64,000 bases of DNA from positions 184,963 through 248,962 of the forward strand of contig SAJS01000009.1 in assembly GCA_004017535.1 (NCBI GenBank), given 5' to 3'. The position numbers and the translations under genes were made by a program. How positions within the stretch are numbered: position 1 is the stretch's first letter; every line of letters starts with the position of its first letter. Below are positions 35,439 to 45,269 of this stretch, in pieces. Origin of the DNA: Mesorhizobium sp. (lineage in GTDB: Bacteria > Pseudomonadota > Alphaproteobacteria > Rhizobiales > Rhizobiaceae). The notes beneath the pieces are model-generated. The model was not told where the DNA came from. It made no database searches and worked only from the letters and a program-made list of their open reading frames with translations.

Positions 35439-35773
35439 TCGCCAAGGCACATGAATTCGAGGTCAAGGTGGCCGTCGAGCCGGACGAGGGACGACAACGA
35501 GATTGCGGTTCTCCAGGATCATGATGACGACCCCGTGTGTGAAGAGCTTTGGCTCGCTGATCTCGGTGCTCTCTCTCGACGAGCAGATCGACCTCGTGGC
35601 TTTGCATTGGATCGGCCGGGATGATGGCCAGGCGGGAGATTGGCAAGAAGTTCGTCGGCAGGCCGATGCCCACAACGAACACACGGCTGGCTATCTTTGC
35701 GGCAACCCCTCCTCGGCGATCACCTGGAGGCCGGACTTGATGCTCTCGGCCTGTCTTGCTCCGACTGACCGAC
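35386..35773 (+). pseudogene. DUF3775-type gene with three frameshifts
   Basis: Pieces of one protein are spread over the three forward frames. They are IPVRKVCFIIAKAHEFEVK (about 35415-35480), DNEIAVLQDHDDDPVCEEL (from 35493), SLISVLSLDEQIDLVALHWI running to GYLCGNP (about 35553-35708), and LLGDHLEAGLDALGLSCSD ending at 35773. In that order they reproduce a small DUF3775-type protein of unknown function. Each junction needs a one- or two-base slip; the last is in a run of C. Three lesions favour a real pseudogene over sequencing error. It follows the helix-hairpin-helix gene directly. Confidence 0.6.
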
Positions 35774-35774
35774 C

Positions 35775-35788
35775 TTGATGTGCATCAA
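35775..35788 (+). promoter_or_regulatory. FNR/FixK-type site (perfect)
   Basis: TTGAT-GTGC-ATCAA, a perfect match, ends 52 bp before the universal stress protein gene at 35841. That distance fits a class II activator site with the transcript start about 10 bp upstream of the coding region. Confidence 0.78.
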
Positions 35789-35840
35789 AGCGCGAATTTC
35801 TCGACAGTGCTGATCTACCGGCCTGTCATGGAGTTCAGGC

Positions 35841-36668
35841 ATGATCTACACGACAATATTGGTTCAACTCGACATCGATGCACCGGCAACGCCGAGGCTG
35901 ATATTCGCGCAGGAGATCGCCAGGAAATTCGAGGCAGATCTCATCGCGGTGACGGCAGCCGAAGCTTCCACGCTGATGTCGCCGAGCGAAGACTCGCTGG
36001 CTGCGGCAGAGGTCTTGCGTCAGCGGACCCTCGATATCGAGGATCGTATCAAGCAGCTCAAGGAAGAATTTCTTGCCGTCGTAGGCAACGACGAGCGCGC
36101 ATCATGGCGCGCCGAGCTTGACGATCCCACGAGCGCTGTTGCCCTGCACGCTAGAGCGGCCGATCTGGTGATCACCGGCGCGCCCGCGGCGGCTGCCGCC
36201 GGCAACTTCCAAAGGACAATGGATCCGGGCGCGCTGGTCCTTTCGGCCGGCAGGCCGGTTTTGTTCGCAGCCGATGATCTCCGACCCTTTGGCGGCGAGC
36301 GGATAATCGTTGCCTGGAAGGATTGCCGCGAGTCCCGGCGGGCAGTGGTCGATGCCATGCCCTTCCTGTGCGAGGCCAAGGAGGTGACCGTTTTCAGTGC
36401 TACCGAGGAAGGGACAGTCGCTGCTCGAGAAGGGGCGGCGGACATCGTCCGTTTCCTGATAAAGCACGGTGTGAATGCCCTATCCCAAGTGCTGGAACGC
36501 GGAGGACCCGCCGTTGGTGACACCATCGTCGCCAAGGCCGATGAAATCGGAGCCGATCTCGTCGTGGCCGGCGGCTACGGCCATAGCAGGATTCGCGAAT
36601 GGGCATTCGGAGGCGCGACGCGATCGCTGCTCCATGCCGGCGCCTTGCACAGGCTGCTGTCGAACTGA
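35841..36668 (+). CDS. Universal stress protein, tandem-domain type
   Basis: A 275-residue protein of the UspA superfamily with two Usp-like halves. The second half keeps the nucleotide-loop-like GGYGHSRIREWAFGGATRSL. The first half is divergent (ILVQLDIDAPATPRLIFAQE). Tandem Usp proteins support survival under oxygen or energy limitation. It is the intact member of three usp genes in this island; the others, at 48464 and 59781, are frameshifted. A perfect FNR-type site precedes it. Confidence 0.88.
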   Translation: MIYTTILVQLDIDAPATPRLIFAQEIARKFEADLIAVTAAEASTLMSPSEDSLAAAEVLRQRTLDIEDRIKQLKEEFLAVVGNDERASWRAELDDPTSAVALHARAADLVITGAPAAAAAGNFQRTMDPGALVLSAGRPVLFAADDLRPFGGERIIVAWKDCRESRRAVVDAMPFLCEAKEVTVFSATEEGTVAAREGAADIVRFLIKHGVNALSQVLERGGPAVGDTIVAKADEIGADLVVAGGYGHSRIREWAFGGATRSLLHAGALHRLLSN

Positions 36669-36862
36669 TCAGCGACAACTTGCTCCTGTGCTTGCCGGCG
36701 GTAGACAATCCTTAGCCGAAGCAGTGCCCGACAACATCAAACGAGCCCGAAGACGGCCGATCTGAGATCAAGAACCGCAATGGCTCCGCTTGCAGCCGGC
36801 CGAGTTTCGATCGCAGAGCATCGTCAGATGTAGCTTGGTTGACGTGGATCGGCGCCATTGCC

Positions 36863-36876
36863 TTGACGCAGATCAA
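36863..36876 (+). promoter_or_regulatory. FNR/FixK-type site (TTGAC variant)
   Basis: TTGAC-GCAG-ATCAA ends 79 bp before the chosen start of the HlyD-family gene (36956). It would lie inside the coding region if the earlier possible start at 36839 were used, which argues for the later start. Confidence 0.65.
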
Positions 36877-36955
36877 CGTTCGCCCGCCACATCCGGATGA
36901 GAGTAAAAGCAAGGCGCTGGCGCCCGTCGTCTTCTTGGATAATAGGAATCGACGA

Positions 36956-38077
36956 ATGCCCAACATTGACGTCATCGATGACGGTACTGAGTTGCTCCCT
37001 CCGAATGACCGTTCGACGAGCCGAATGCTCGTGCCGAGCCAGCCGGAACCCAGCCTTCCGGAGACCGTTCCCCCCGCCGTGTATCGAGGGCGCCGGCTAT
37101 GGCTCGCGTTGGCGCTGGTTGCGGTCGCCGGCGCGGCGGCAGGCGGATATTGGTGGCTGCATGCCGCTCCTGGGCTGCCCGCTGGTATCGCCTCGGGCAA
37201 CGGCAGGGTCGAGGCAGACGAGATCGACATCGCGGCCAAGTTCAGCGGTCGTATCGCTGCGCTCCTCGTTGATGAGGGAGATGTCGTTCGCGCCGGCCAG
37301 GTGGTCGCGCGGATGGACACCCAAGACCTTGAGATGTCGCTCCGCAAAGCCGAGGCACAGGTGCTTGGGGCCAATCGGATGCTCGACGAGGCGCGCGCAG
37401 GCGTCGAGCAACAGAAGGCCCAAGCCAAGCTCGCCGAGCAGCAGCTCACCCGCTCGATTGTCCTCGTCGACAAAGGCTATGCGACAGCCGAGATTCTCGA
37501 CCAGCGTCAGCAGCAGATGAGCGCCGCCAATGCCGCGCTGGCTGCAGCCAATGCGCGCGTCGGGCAGGCCGAACAGACGCTGGCGGCCGCCAGCCACGAT
37601 GTCGACCTCTATCGGATCAACATCGCCGACAATTCGCTGGTCACCCCACGCGACGGGCGCGTTCAATATCGCCTCGCCAATGTCGGTGAAGTGATTGGCG
37701 CCGGCGGCAAGGTGTTGACCATGATCGACACAGGCTATGTTTATATGGACATTTTCCTGCCTACGGCGGAAGCGGGCCGCACGACTGTAGGCAGCGTTGC
37801 GCGCATCGTGCTTGACGCGGCACCTCAATCGCCAATCCCGGCCAAGGTCGTCTTTGTCTCCGGAGAGGCGCAGTTCACGCCGAAGACAGTGGAGACCAAG
37901 GCGGAACGCGACAAGCTGATGTTCCGGGTCCGCGTGCGCATTGACCCCGACTATCTGCGCACTCATGCGGCGGAGATGAGCTCCGGGCTTCCCGGGCTCG
38001 CTTACGTTCGCCTCGACGGCGGTGCCGAGTGGCCGACCTTTCTCGCGTTAGGGCGGACCGATGAGCCATCCCGCTGA
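36956..38077 (+). CDS. HlyD-family adaptor of an ABC exporter
   Basis: Membrane fusion protein of 373 residues. It has one membrane anchor ([21 protein letters not shown], about 50-70), a biotinyl-lipoyl-like domain ([20 protein letters not shown]), a coiled-coil hairpin of about 110 residues rich in Ala/Gln, and a beta-barrel domain. It is the first gene of a three-gene exporter with an RbbA-like ATPase and an ABC-2 permease, the YhiI-RbbA-YhhJ arrangement of Escherichia coli. Its 3' end overlaps the ATPase gene by 17 bases. Start: AGGAA upstream of 36956. Confidence 0.87.
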   Translation: MPNIDVIDDGTELLPPNDRSTSRMLVPSQPEPSLPETVPPAVYRGRRLWLALALVAVAGAAAGGYWWLHAAPGLPAGIASGNGRVEADEIDIAAKFSGRIAALLVDEGDVVRAGQVVARMDTQDLEMSLRKAEAQVLGANRMLDEARAGVEQQKAQAKLAEQQLTRSIVLVDKGYATAEILDQRQQQMSAANAALAAANARVGQAEQTLAAASHDVDLYRINIADNSLVTPRDGRVQYRLANVGEVIGAGGKVLTMIDTGYVYMDIFLPTAEAGRTTVGSVARIVLDAAPQSPIPAKVVFVSGEAQFTPKTVETKAERDKLMFRVRVRIDPDYLRTHAAEMSSGLPGLAYVRLDGGAEWPTFLALGRTDEPSR

Positions 38078-40792
38078 TGTCATCGCCGTCGATGGGCTCT
38101 CTCACGCCTATGGTCGCACGCTCGCGCTCCATGGCGTGACCCTCAGGGTCCCGACCGGCGCACTCGTTGGGTTGATCGGCCCGGACGGCGTTGGCAAATC
38201 GACTTTGCTCAGCCTGATCGCCGGTGCCAAACGCATTCAAACCGGCCGCGTGGAGGTTTTCGGCCGCGATATGGCCGACCAACACCATCGTTCCGCCGCG
38301 TGTCCGCGCATCGCCTTTCTGCCGCAGGGGCTCGGCAAGAACCTGTACCCCGATCTCAGCGTCCGAGAGAATATCGATTTCTTCGGACGCCTCTTCGGCG
38401 AGCCGGCCGGCGAGCGCGCCCGTCGCATTCCCGCGTTGCTCGAGGCCACCGGCCTGGCGCCCTTTCCCGACCGCCCAGCCCGGAAACTCTCAGGCGGCAT
38501 GCGGCAAAAGCTCGGCCTTTGCTGCGCGCTCGTTCATGACCCCGACCTACTCATTCTCGACGAGCCGACCACGGGCGTCGATCCGTTGTCTCGCCGGCAA
38601 TTCTGGGAGCTGATCGAAAGTATGAGAGCGAGGCGGGCCGGCATGAGCGTGGTCGTAGCCACTGCCTATATGGAGGAGGCGGAACGCTTCGACGGGCTCA
38701 TCGCAAGAAAGCCGGGCGGATCCTCGCTTCGGGCACGCCGGCTGGACTGAAGCGGCTGACAGGGCAGGGGAGTCTGGAGGAAAGCTTCATTGCGCTTTTG
38801 CCCGAGGCGGTTCGCGCCGGGCGTCGCGCGCTCGTTATTCCGCCGCGGCCGTCTGGCGACCACGAGGCCGTCATCATCACTGATGGTCTCACTCGGCGGT
38901 TCGGCGAATTCACAGCGGTTGATGGCGTGAGCTTCGCCATCGAACGCGGCGAGATCTTCGGCTTCCTCGGCTCGAATGGCTGCGGCAAGACCACTACGAT
39001 GAAGATGCTAACCGGGCTGCTACCGGCCTCCGACGGCAAGGCCTGGCTGTTGGGGCAGCCGATCGATGCCACCAACATGCGCCTGCGCAGGCGTGTCGGC
39101 TACATGTCCCAGTCTTTCTCGCTCTATACGGAACTAACCGTCAGGCAGAACCTCGATCTGCATGCCCGTCTCTTCCATATCGCCGCCGACAAGGCGAAAT
39201 CGCGCATCGCCGCGCTCATCGAGCGGTTCGGGTTCGGCCCCTATGTGGACCAGCGGGCATCGCAGCTGCCCCTCGGCATCCGTCAGCGGCTCTCGCTCGC
39301 CGTTGCCGTGGTGCACGAGCCGGAGCTCCTTATCCTGGACGAGCCCACTTCGGGAGTTGATCCGCTTGCTCGCGACAGCTTCTGGGAGCTTCTCGTCGAG
39401 CTGTCACGGCGGCAAGGCGTCACCATCTTCGTGTCGACCCATTTCATGAACGAGGCGGCGCGTTGCGATCGCGTTGCGCTCATGCATGGCGGCAGGGTGA
39501 TTGTCGCCGGCACGCCGACCGAATTGTCCGAAGCCAAGGGGGCAGCCGATCTGGAAGATGCCTTCATTGCCTATCTCCAATCAGCAGGGGGCGAAAGCTC
39601 GAGCCCGGTCAGCAGCCCACCTGAGCCGGAGCGCGCCGCGACCTCTCCGTACTCGCGCGTGGTACCCAGGGCCGGCTTCAGCCCGGGACGGCTGTTCGCC
39701 TATTCCTGGCGTGAGGCGCTGGAGCTTTGGCGCGATCCGGTGCGACTCGGCTTCGCCCTCCTCGGAACGGCGTTTCTCATGGTCGTCTTCGGGCTCGGCA
39801 TCAATACCGATGTCAATCAGGTGACTTTCGCCGCCCTGGACCGCGACAACACGCCGGAAAGTCGAGCCTATCTGCAGGAGTTCCGCGGATCGCCTTATTT
39901 TGCGGAACGGAAAACGCTGGCCGGCTACGACGATCTCGATCGGGCCCTGCGCAGCGCCGCCTTCGCATTGGCCATAGAGGTGCCGCCGGGCTTCGGTCGG
40001 GATGTCCGGCGCGGGGCGGCGCCCGAGATTGGTGCCTGGGTCGACGGCGCCATGCCTTTCCGTGCCGAAACGGTCCGCGGCTATCTCACTGGCCTGCATC
40101 AGCAATACGTCGCCGATCTCGCGGCCAAGGCGGGCGATCGGCCAGCGTCGCCGGTCGTTGAAACCCGGTTCGTCTACAATCAGGACTTCAAGAGCATCTT
40201 CGCCATGGTGCCGGGGACGATCGCGATGCTACTCGCTTTCATGCCTGCGATGCTGATGGCAGTTGGCGTCGTCAGGGAGAAGGAGCTGGGTTCGATCGTC
40301 AATCTCTACGTCACTCCCGTGACGCGGCTCGAATTTCTCCTGGGCAAGCAATTGCCCTACGTCATCCTTTGCCTGATCAGCTTTCTTACTCTTTTCGTAA
40401 TGGCCGTTTTCCTGTTTGGCGTGACACTGAAAGGAAGCTTCTGGGTGCTGCTTCTCGGCGCGCTGCTTTACGTGACGGCGATGACCGGCTACGGCTTGGT
40501 GATCTCGGCATTCACACGCACCCAGATTGCCGCGCTCTTCGTCGCGGGGATCATGACCTCGCTGCCCGCCGTGCAATTCTCCGGCATGTTGGCGCCCGTC
40601 TCCTCGCTGGCGGGTTTTCCGGCCCTTATGGCCCATACCTTCCCCGCGATGTATTTCCTGCGCATCTCGGTCGGCACCTTCACCAAGGCGCTCGGCCTCC
40701 AGGAACTCGCCGGAAGCCTGTTGGCACTCGCTGTCTTCATTCCCATCCTCATCTTGATCAGCCTGGCGTTCCTGCGCCGCCAGGAGCCATGA
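38061..40792 (+). pseudogene. RbbA-like ATPase-ATPase-permease, split by a frameshift
   Basis: Two frames together encode one RbbA/YhiH-type protein. The first (38061-38750) is an ABC ATPase with Walker [12 protein letters not shown], signature [11 protein letters not shown] and Walker [13 protein letters not shown]. The second, starting by convention near 38798 but open from the break, has a second ATPase ([38 protein letters not shown]) and an ABC-2 permease with six spans. Between 38700 and 38711, at AAGAAAGCC, one base is missing: the following bases read [17 protein letters not shown] in the second frame, the expected continuation. Either the gene is broken, or this is an assembly error or a programmed shift. 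Confidence 0.8.
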
Positions 40793-40796
40793 TGCC

Positions 40797-41921
40797 ATGG
40801 AGCAACTGGCGAACATCTTCTGGCTCGGCACCAAGGAACTCCGCAGCTTCTCGCGCGATTTCGTCCTCTTCGGCTTCGTCATCTACTCCTTCACGTTGGC
40901 AGTCTATGCGCAGGCCGAAAGCCCATCGCAGGAAGCCCACAATTCTTCCGTCGCCATCGTCGACGAGGACCATTCGGCGCTTTCGCGCGCGATTGCCGCG
41001 GCGTTGCTGCCGCCCTATTTCAGCTCCCCGATGGAGGCCGTCGCCGGTCAGGTCGATGAACTGATGGACACGGCCCGCAGCACGTTCGTCCTCGATATTC
41101 CGCCGCATTTCGAGCGCGACATCCTGTCTGGTCGCCAACCGGTCATACAGGTCAATGTCGACGCCACCGCGATGATGCAGGCCGGCATTGGCGCCAGCTA
41201 TCTGCAGGAGATCATCGCTCACGAAATCGCCCGCTCCGCCAGGAGTGCGGAACCTTCGAAGGGCGAACCAGTGGATCTCGCCGTCCGGGTCGCCTTCAAT
41301 CCCAATCTCACCACGCAACTCTTCAATGCGGTCATGGCTATCATCGGCAACGTCAACATGCTGGCGATCATACTTGCCGGCGCGGCGATCATCCGCGAAC
41401 GGGAGCACGGCACGATGGATCATCTGCTGATCATGCCGCTCACGCCTTTTGAAATCGCGGCTGCCAAGGTATGGGCGAACGGCCTGGTGATCACCGTCGC
41501 GGTCGGCCTGTCGCTCTGGCTGGTGATAGAGACGCTGCTCGGAATTCGGATCATCGGCTCCATTCCGCTCTTCATGGCGGGCGTCACGATCTATCTGTTC
41601 TTCGCAACAGCCATCGGCATCTTCCTGGGCACGGTGGCCCGCTCGATGCCGCAGCTTGGGCTCCTGTTTGTCCTGGTTGCTCTGCCAATGAACATCCTGT
41701 CCGGTGGCAACACGCCACTCGACAGCATGCCGGCGTTCTTACGCGCGGTCATGCAGTTATCACCCTCGACCCATTTCGTAAGCTTCGCGCAGGCTATCCT
41801 CTACCGGGGCGCCGGCATTGACGTGGTCTGGCCGCAGTTTGCGATCGTCGGGATCGTCGGCGGCGTATTCTTCGCCCTCTCCATCATGCGTTTCCGCAAG
41901 ATCAGCGCCGCCATGATGTGA
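40797..41921 (+). CDS. ABC-2 type permease (YhhJ-like)
   Basis: Inner-membrane exporter subunit of 374 residues. An N-terminal span (about 20-40) is followed by a periplasmic loop of about 140 residues and five spans toward the C-terminus. The ABC-2 hallmark IIREREHGTMDHLLIMPLTP is present. It starts 4 bp after the RbbA-like frame and belongs to the same operon with the HlyD adaptor. The exported substrate is unknown; related systems handle drugs or are linked to ribosome-associated ATPase activity. Confidence 0.88.
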   Translation: MEQLANIFWLGTKELRSFSRDFVLFGFVIYSFTLAVYAQAESPSQEAHNSSVAIVDEDHSALSRAIAAALLPPYFSSPMEAVAGQVDELMDTARSTFVLDIPPHFERDILSGRQPVIQVNVDATAMMQAGIGASYLQEIIAHEIARSARSAEPSKGEPVDLAVRVAFNPNLTTQLFNAVMAIIGNVNMLAIILAGAAIIREREHGTMDHLLIMPLTPFEIAAAKVWANGLVITVAVGLSLWLVIETLLGIRIIGSIPLFMAGVTIYLFFATAIGIFLGTVARSMPQLGLLFVLVALPMNILSGGNTPLDSMPAFLRAVMQLSPSTHFVSFAQAILYRGAGIDVVWPQFAIVGIVGGVFFALSIMRFRKISAAMM

Positions 41922-42038
41922 GGTCGGCGCAGCCGCGGCAGCGTATGACGTTCATTACCTTGGTCAGGTTTGGGCAAGCACGGGCAGGGCTGTTCGCGGT
42001 CTAGCGACGCCCGCCGACGGGACGTGTTTCGGCTCATC

Positions 42039-42052
42039 TTGACGGGGATCAA
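42039..42052 (+). promoter_or_regulatory. FNR/FixK-type site (TTGAC variant)
   Basis: TTGAC-GGGG-ATCAA ends 53 bp before the start of the PEP synthase gene at 42106, the same spacing as before the intact universal stress protein gene. Confidence 0.72.
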
Positions 42053-42105
42053 AGTCGCCAAAAGCGAGAGGCGGCACAGTGGGCTTTGGTTTCGGAGGTG
42101 AGATC

Positions 42106-44511
42106 ATGGCTGTGCAACCCAATCCACGGATCGTCTGGTTCGAGGACATCGGACGAGATGATGTTGCCCATGTAGGCGGCAAGAACGCGTCGTTGGGCGA
42201 ACTGGTCCGCGCATTGAGTTCGGAGGGTATTCGCGTTCCTCCCGGCTTTGCGACCACGGCCGAGGCCTATTGGGCGTTCGTCCAGGCCAATGGTCTTGAG
42301 GGGGGAATGCGCCGCCTTCTCGCCGGTCTGGACGAAGGCAAAATTTCTCTCGACGAAGCGGGGAAGGCCATTCGAGAGCTGTTCTTGCACGGTGACTGGC
42401 CCGAGCAAATAGCCGACGAAATAACCGCCGCCTATCGGCAACTTTGCCAACGCGCTGGCAGGCCGGAAGTCGATGTCGCGGTCCGTTCCAGTGCAACCGC
42501 CGAAGACCTGCCGGGCGCCAGCTTTGCCGGCCAGCAGGAAACCTTCCTGAACATTCGCGGCGAGAGGGCTCTGCTCGCCGCCTGCCGCCGCTGCTACGCC
42601 TCACTCTTCACCGACCGAGCGATCAGCTACCGCAAGGCGCAGGGCTTCGACCATATGAGCGTTGCCCTCTCGATCGGTGTTCAGCAGATGGTCCGGTCTG
42701 ACATCGGCGGATCGGGCGTGATGTTCTCGATCGACACGGAGACAGGCTTCAAGGATGTGGTGCTGATCGACGCCAGTTGGGGGCTGGGCGAGAACGTCGT
42801 GCAGGGCATCATCGATCCCGATGAGTACCAGGTTTTCAAACCGCTGCTGGTGGATACGGCCGTGGTGCCGATCATCGGCAAGAAGCGCGGCGGCAAGGAG
42901 CAAAAGCTGATCTACGCCGCGGGCGAACAGCCGACGCGCAATGTTCCAACCTCCAAGGCGGAGCGCATGACCTTCGTGCTGGCGGATGCGGAAATCCTAA
43001 CGCTCGCCAGATGGGCTGCCGCGATTGAAGCCCACTATGGCTGCCCGATGGACATGGAATGGGCCAAGGACGGTGAGACGGGGGAGATTTTCATAGTCCA
43101 GGCCAGGCCGGAGACGGTTCAGTCGCGCCGTCAGGCGGCGGCATTCAAATCCTACAGGATCGTCAAGGCCGGGCGGAGGATTCTGAGCGGCCTCGCCGTT
43201 GGCGACGCGGTGGTAGCAGGCCGCGTCTGTTTAATTGAAGACCCCCGCGACATCGGCAACTTTGTCGATGGTTCGGTTCTCGTCACCCGCACTACGGATC
43301 CGGATTGGGTGCCGGTGATGAAGAAAGCCGCCGCGATCATCACCGACCATGGCGGTCGTACGTCGCATGCGGCTATTGTCAGCCGTGAACTGGGGCTGCC
43401 GGCGATTGTCGGCGCCGGCAACGCCACTGCGTTGCTGCATGACGAGCAGGAAGTGACGGTGTCCTGCGCGGAGGGAGACCAGGGCTTTGTCTATGAAGGG
43501 ACGGCAACGTTCGAAGCTGAAACGGTCGAGGTGGGCAACCTCCCGCAGACCCGCACAAAGCTGATGTTGAACCTTGGGAACCCGGCAGCGGCCATGCATT
43601 GGTGGCGCCTGCCGGCGGACGGTGTCGGCCTCGCCCGCATGGAGTTCGTGGTAAGCAACCACATCCGCGTTCATCCGATGGCGCTCCTACGCTACGACGA
43701 GCTCAACGACGAGGCCGCAAGGCGAGAGATTGCCGAGTTGACGGTCGGCTACCCGGACAAGGCCGAGTACTTCGTCGACCGCCTGGCGCGCGGCTTGGCG
43801 CGAATTGCCGCCGCGCTCTACCCCAAACCGGTCATAATTCGCATGAGCGATTTCAAGACGAACGAATATGCCGGGCTGATCGGTGGCGCACAGTTCGAGC
43901 CGAAAGAGGAAAACCCGATGATCGGCTTCAGGGGCGCCGCCCGCTATTACTCGCCGCGCTACCGGGACGGGTTCGCGCTCGAATGCCGTGCTATCCGTCG
44001 TCTACGCAACGACATGGGTTTCCGCAACGTCGTCGTGATGATTCCGTTCTGCCGATCCACGCACGAGGCCGACCGTGTGCTGGAAGTGATGGCCGAGAAC
44101 GGTTTGCGCCGCGGAGAGGATGGGCTCGAGGTCTTCGTCATGTGCGAGGTCCCGTCGAATGTGATCCTGGCGGCCGAGTTCGCAACACGCTTCGACGGAT
44201 TCTCGATCGGCTCGAACGACCTTACGCAACTGACTCTCGGCGTCGACCGGGATTCGGCCGACCTGGCTACGTTGTTCAACGAGCAGGATCTAGCGGTGAA
44301 GTGGATGATTTCCAGCGTCATCGCCGCGGCACGAAAGGCGGGCGCCAAGATCGGTCTCTGCGGTCAGGCGCCCAGCGACCATCCCGAGTTTGCCGCCTTC
44401 CTGGTCGAGTGCGGTATCGATTCTATTTCCGTGAGTCCGGACAGTTTCATTGCGGTAAAACGCCAGATCGCTGCGGCAGAAGCAGCAAGGAAATCGGAGC
44501 AGGCACAATGA
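42106..44511 (+). CDS. ppsA: Phosphoenolpyruvate synthase
   Basis: Converts pyruvate, ATP and water to phosphoenolpyruvate, AMP and phosphate. The protein has 801 residues, full length. The N-terminal ATP-grasp part contains VRSSATAEDLPGASFAGQQE, the swivelling phosphohistidine domain has His421 in GGRTSHAAIVSRELG, and the C-terminal PEP-binding barrel ends with GSNDLTQLTLGVDRDS and IGLCGQAPSDHPEF. GGAGGTGAGATC precedes ATG 42106. The stop overlaps the CBS-BON gene. Placement behind an FNR-type site suggests use when oxygen is low, as for ppsA in the Anr regulon of Pseudomonas. Confidence 0.94.
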   Translation: MAVQPNPRIVWFEDIGRDDVAHVGGKNASLGELVRALSSEGIRVPPGFATTAEAYWAFVQANGLEGGMRRLLAGLDEGKISLDEAGKAIRELFLHGDWPEQIADEITAAYRQLCQRAGRPEVDVAVRSSATAEDLPGASFAGQQETFLNIRGERALLAACRRCYASLFTDRAISYRKAQGFDHMSVALSIGVQQMVRSDIGGSGVMFSIDTETGFKDVVLIDASWGLGENVVQGIIDPDEYQVFKPLLVDTAVVPIIGKKRGGKEQKLIYAAGEQPTRNVPTSKAERMTFVLADAEILTLARWAAAIEAHYGCPMDMEWAKDGETGEIFIVQARPETVQSRRQAAAFKSYRIVKAGRRILSGLAVGDAVVAGRVCLIEDPRDIGNFVDGSVLVTRTTDPDWVPVMKKAAAIITDHGGRTSHAAIVSRELGLPAIVGAGNATALLHDEQEVTVSCAEGDQGFVYEGTATFEAETVEVGNLPQTRTKLMLNLGNPAAAMHWWRLPADGVGLARMEFVVSNHIRVHPMALLRYDELNDEAARREIAELTVGYPDKAEYFVDRLARGLARIAAALYPKPVIIRMSDFKTNEYAGLIGGAQFEPKEENPMIGFRGAARYYSPRYRDGFALECRAIRRLRNDMGFRNVVVMIPFCRSTHEADRVLEVMAENGLRRGEDGLEVFVMCEVPSNVILAAEFATRFDGFSIGSNDLTQLTLGVDRDSADLATLFNEQDLAVKWMISSVIAAARKAGAKIGLCGQAPSDHPEFAAFLVECGIDSISVSPDSFIAVKRQIAAAEAARKSEQAQ

Positions 44512-45188
44512 AAGCCAGCGACATCATGACGATCGGCGCAATAACAGTGCGCCCAGACAGCACCGTCGCCCATGCGGCGCGCCTGATGGTTGAACGCGGG
44601 ATCAGCGGACTGCCGGTCGTGACTGCAAACGGGAAGCTCGTCGGAATGATGACCGAACATGACCTGCTGCACCGCAAGGAACTCGGTACAGCGGACCATC
44701 GCTCGCGTTGGCTCGATCTTTGGCTCGATGCGGACAAGCTGGCGCATCACTATGCGCGCGAGCACGGACGCAAAGTGGAAGACGTGATGAGCCGCGACCT
44801 GGTGAGCGTTGGCCCGGATACCTCTGTCAGAGAGATCGTTGAGATCATGGAAACCAGGGGGATCAAACGGGTGCCCGTCGTTCGGGACGGACAGGTGATC
44901 GGTATGGTGAGCCGCGCCAATCTGTTGTCGACCTTGGCTCGGCTGAAAGGCGAGCCTCCCCAACCAGTCCTGGACGACCTGATAATTCGCAAGAAGATTG
45001 CGGACGAGATTGCGCGACAGCCGTGGGCGCCGGGTGCTTCGGTCGACATTGTCGTTCGCGATGGCGTCGTCACGCTGAACGGGACGGCCAGGGCCCACCA
45101 TGTAAAAGACGCCGTACGGGTGGTCGCCGAGAACGCACCCGGTACAGTTCGAGTTTGGGACAATATTCGCGTCCTCGCGGAATCCTGA
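44508..45188 (+). CDS. CBS-pair protein with BON domain
   Basis: A 226-residue cytosolic protein. Two CBS motifs (about 1-58 and 82-140; DIMTIGAITVRPDSTVAHAA and DVMSRDLVSVGPDTSVREIV) form an adenosine-nucleotide-binding pair. A BON domain (about 152-222; VVRDGVVTLNGTARAHHVKD) follows. BON domains bind membranes or phospholipids. The start overlaps the ppsA stop (ATGA), so the two are made together. The protein may sense the ATP/AMP ratio and tune PEP synthase or the membrane, which is inference. Confidence 0.87.
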   Translation: MKASDIMTIGAITVRPDSTVAHAARLMVERGISGLPVVTANGKLVGMMTEHDLLHRKELGTADHRSRWLDLWLDADKLAHHYAREHGRKVEDVMSRDLVSVGPDTSVREIVEIMETRGIKRVPVVRDGQVIGMVSRANLLSTLARLKGEPPQPVLDDLIIRKKIADEIARQPWAPGASVDIVVRDGVVTLNGTARAHHVKDAVRVVAENAPGTVRVWDNIRVLAES

Positions 45189-45269
45189 CACGTGGCCGGG
45201 GCAAGCGTGAGGCGATTGCGATTTTGGTGTTACTGCCGCATGGCTGCCCACTTGGACTAAGTAGCAGTA

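Noticed and set aside
36838-36851. TTGACGTGGATCGG as a further FNR-type site
   Set aside because: The right half has two mismatches, and a much better site lies 12 bp downstream at 36863.
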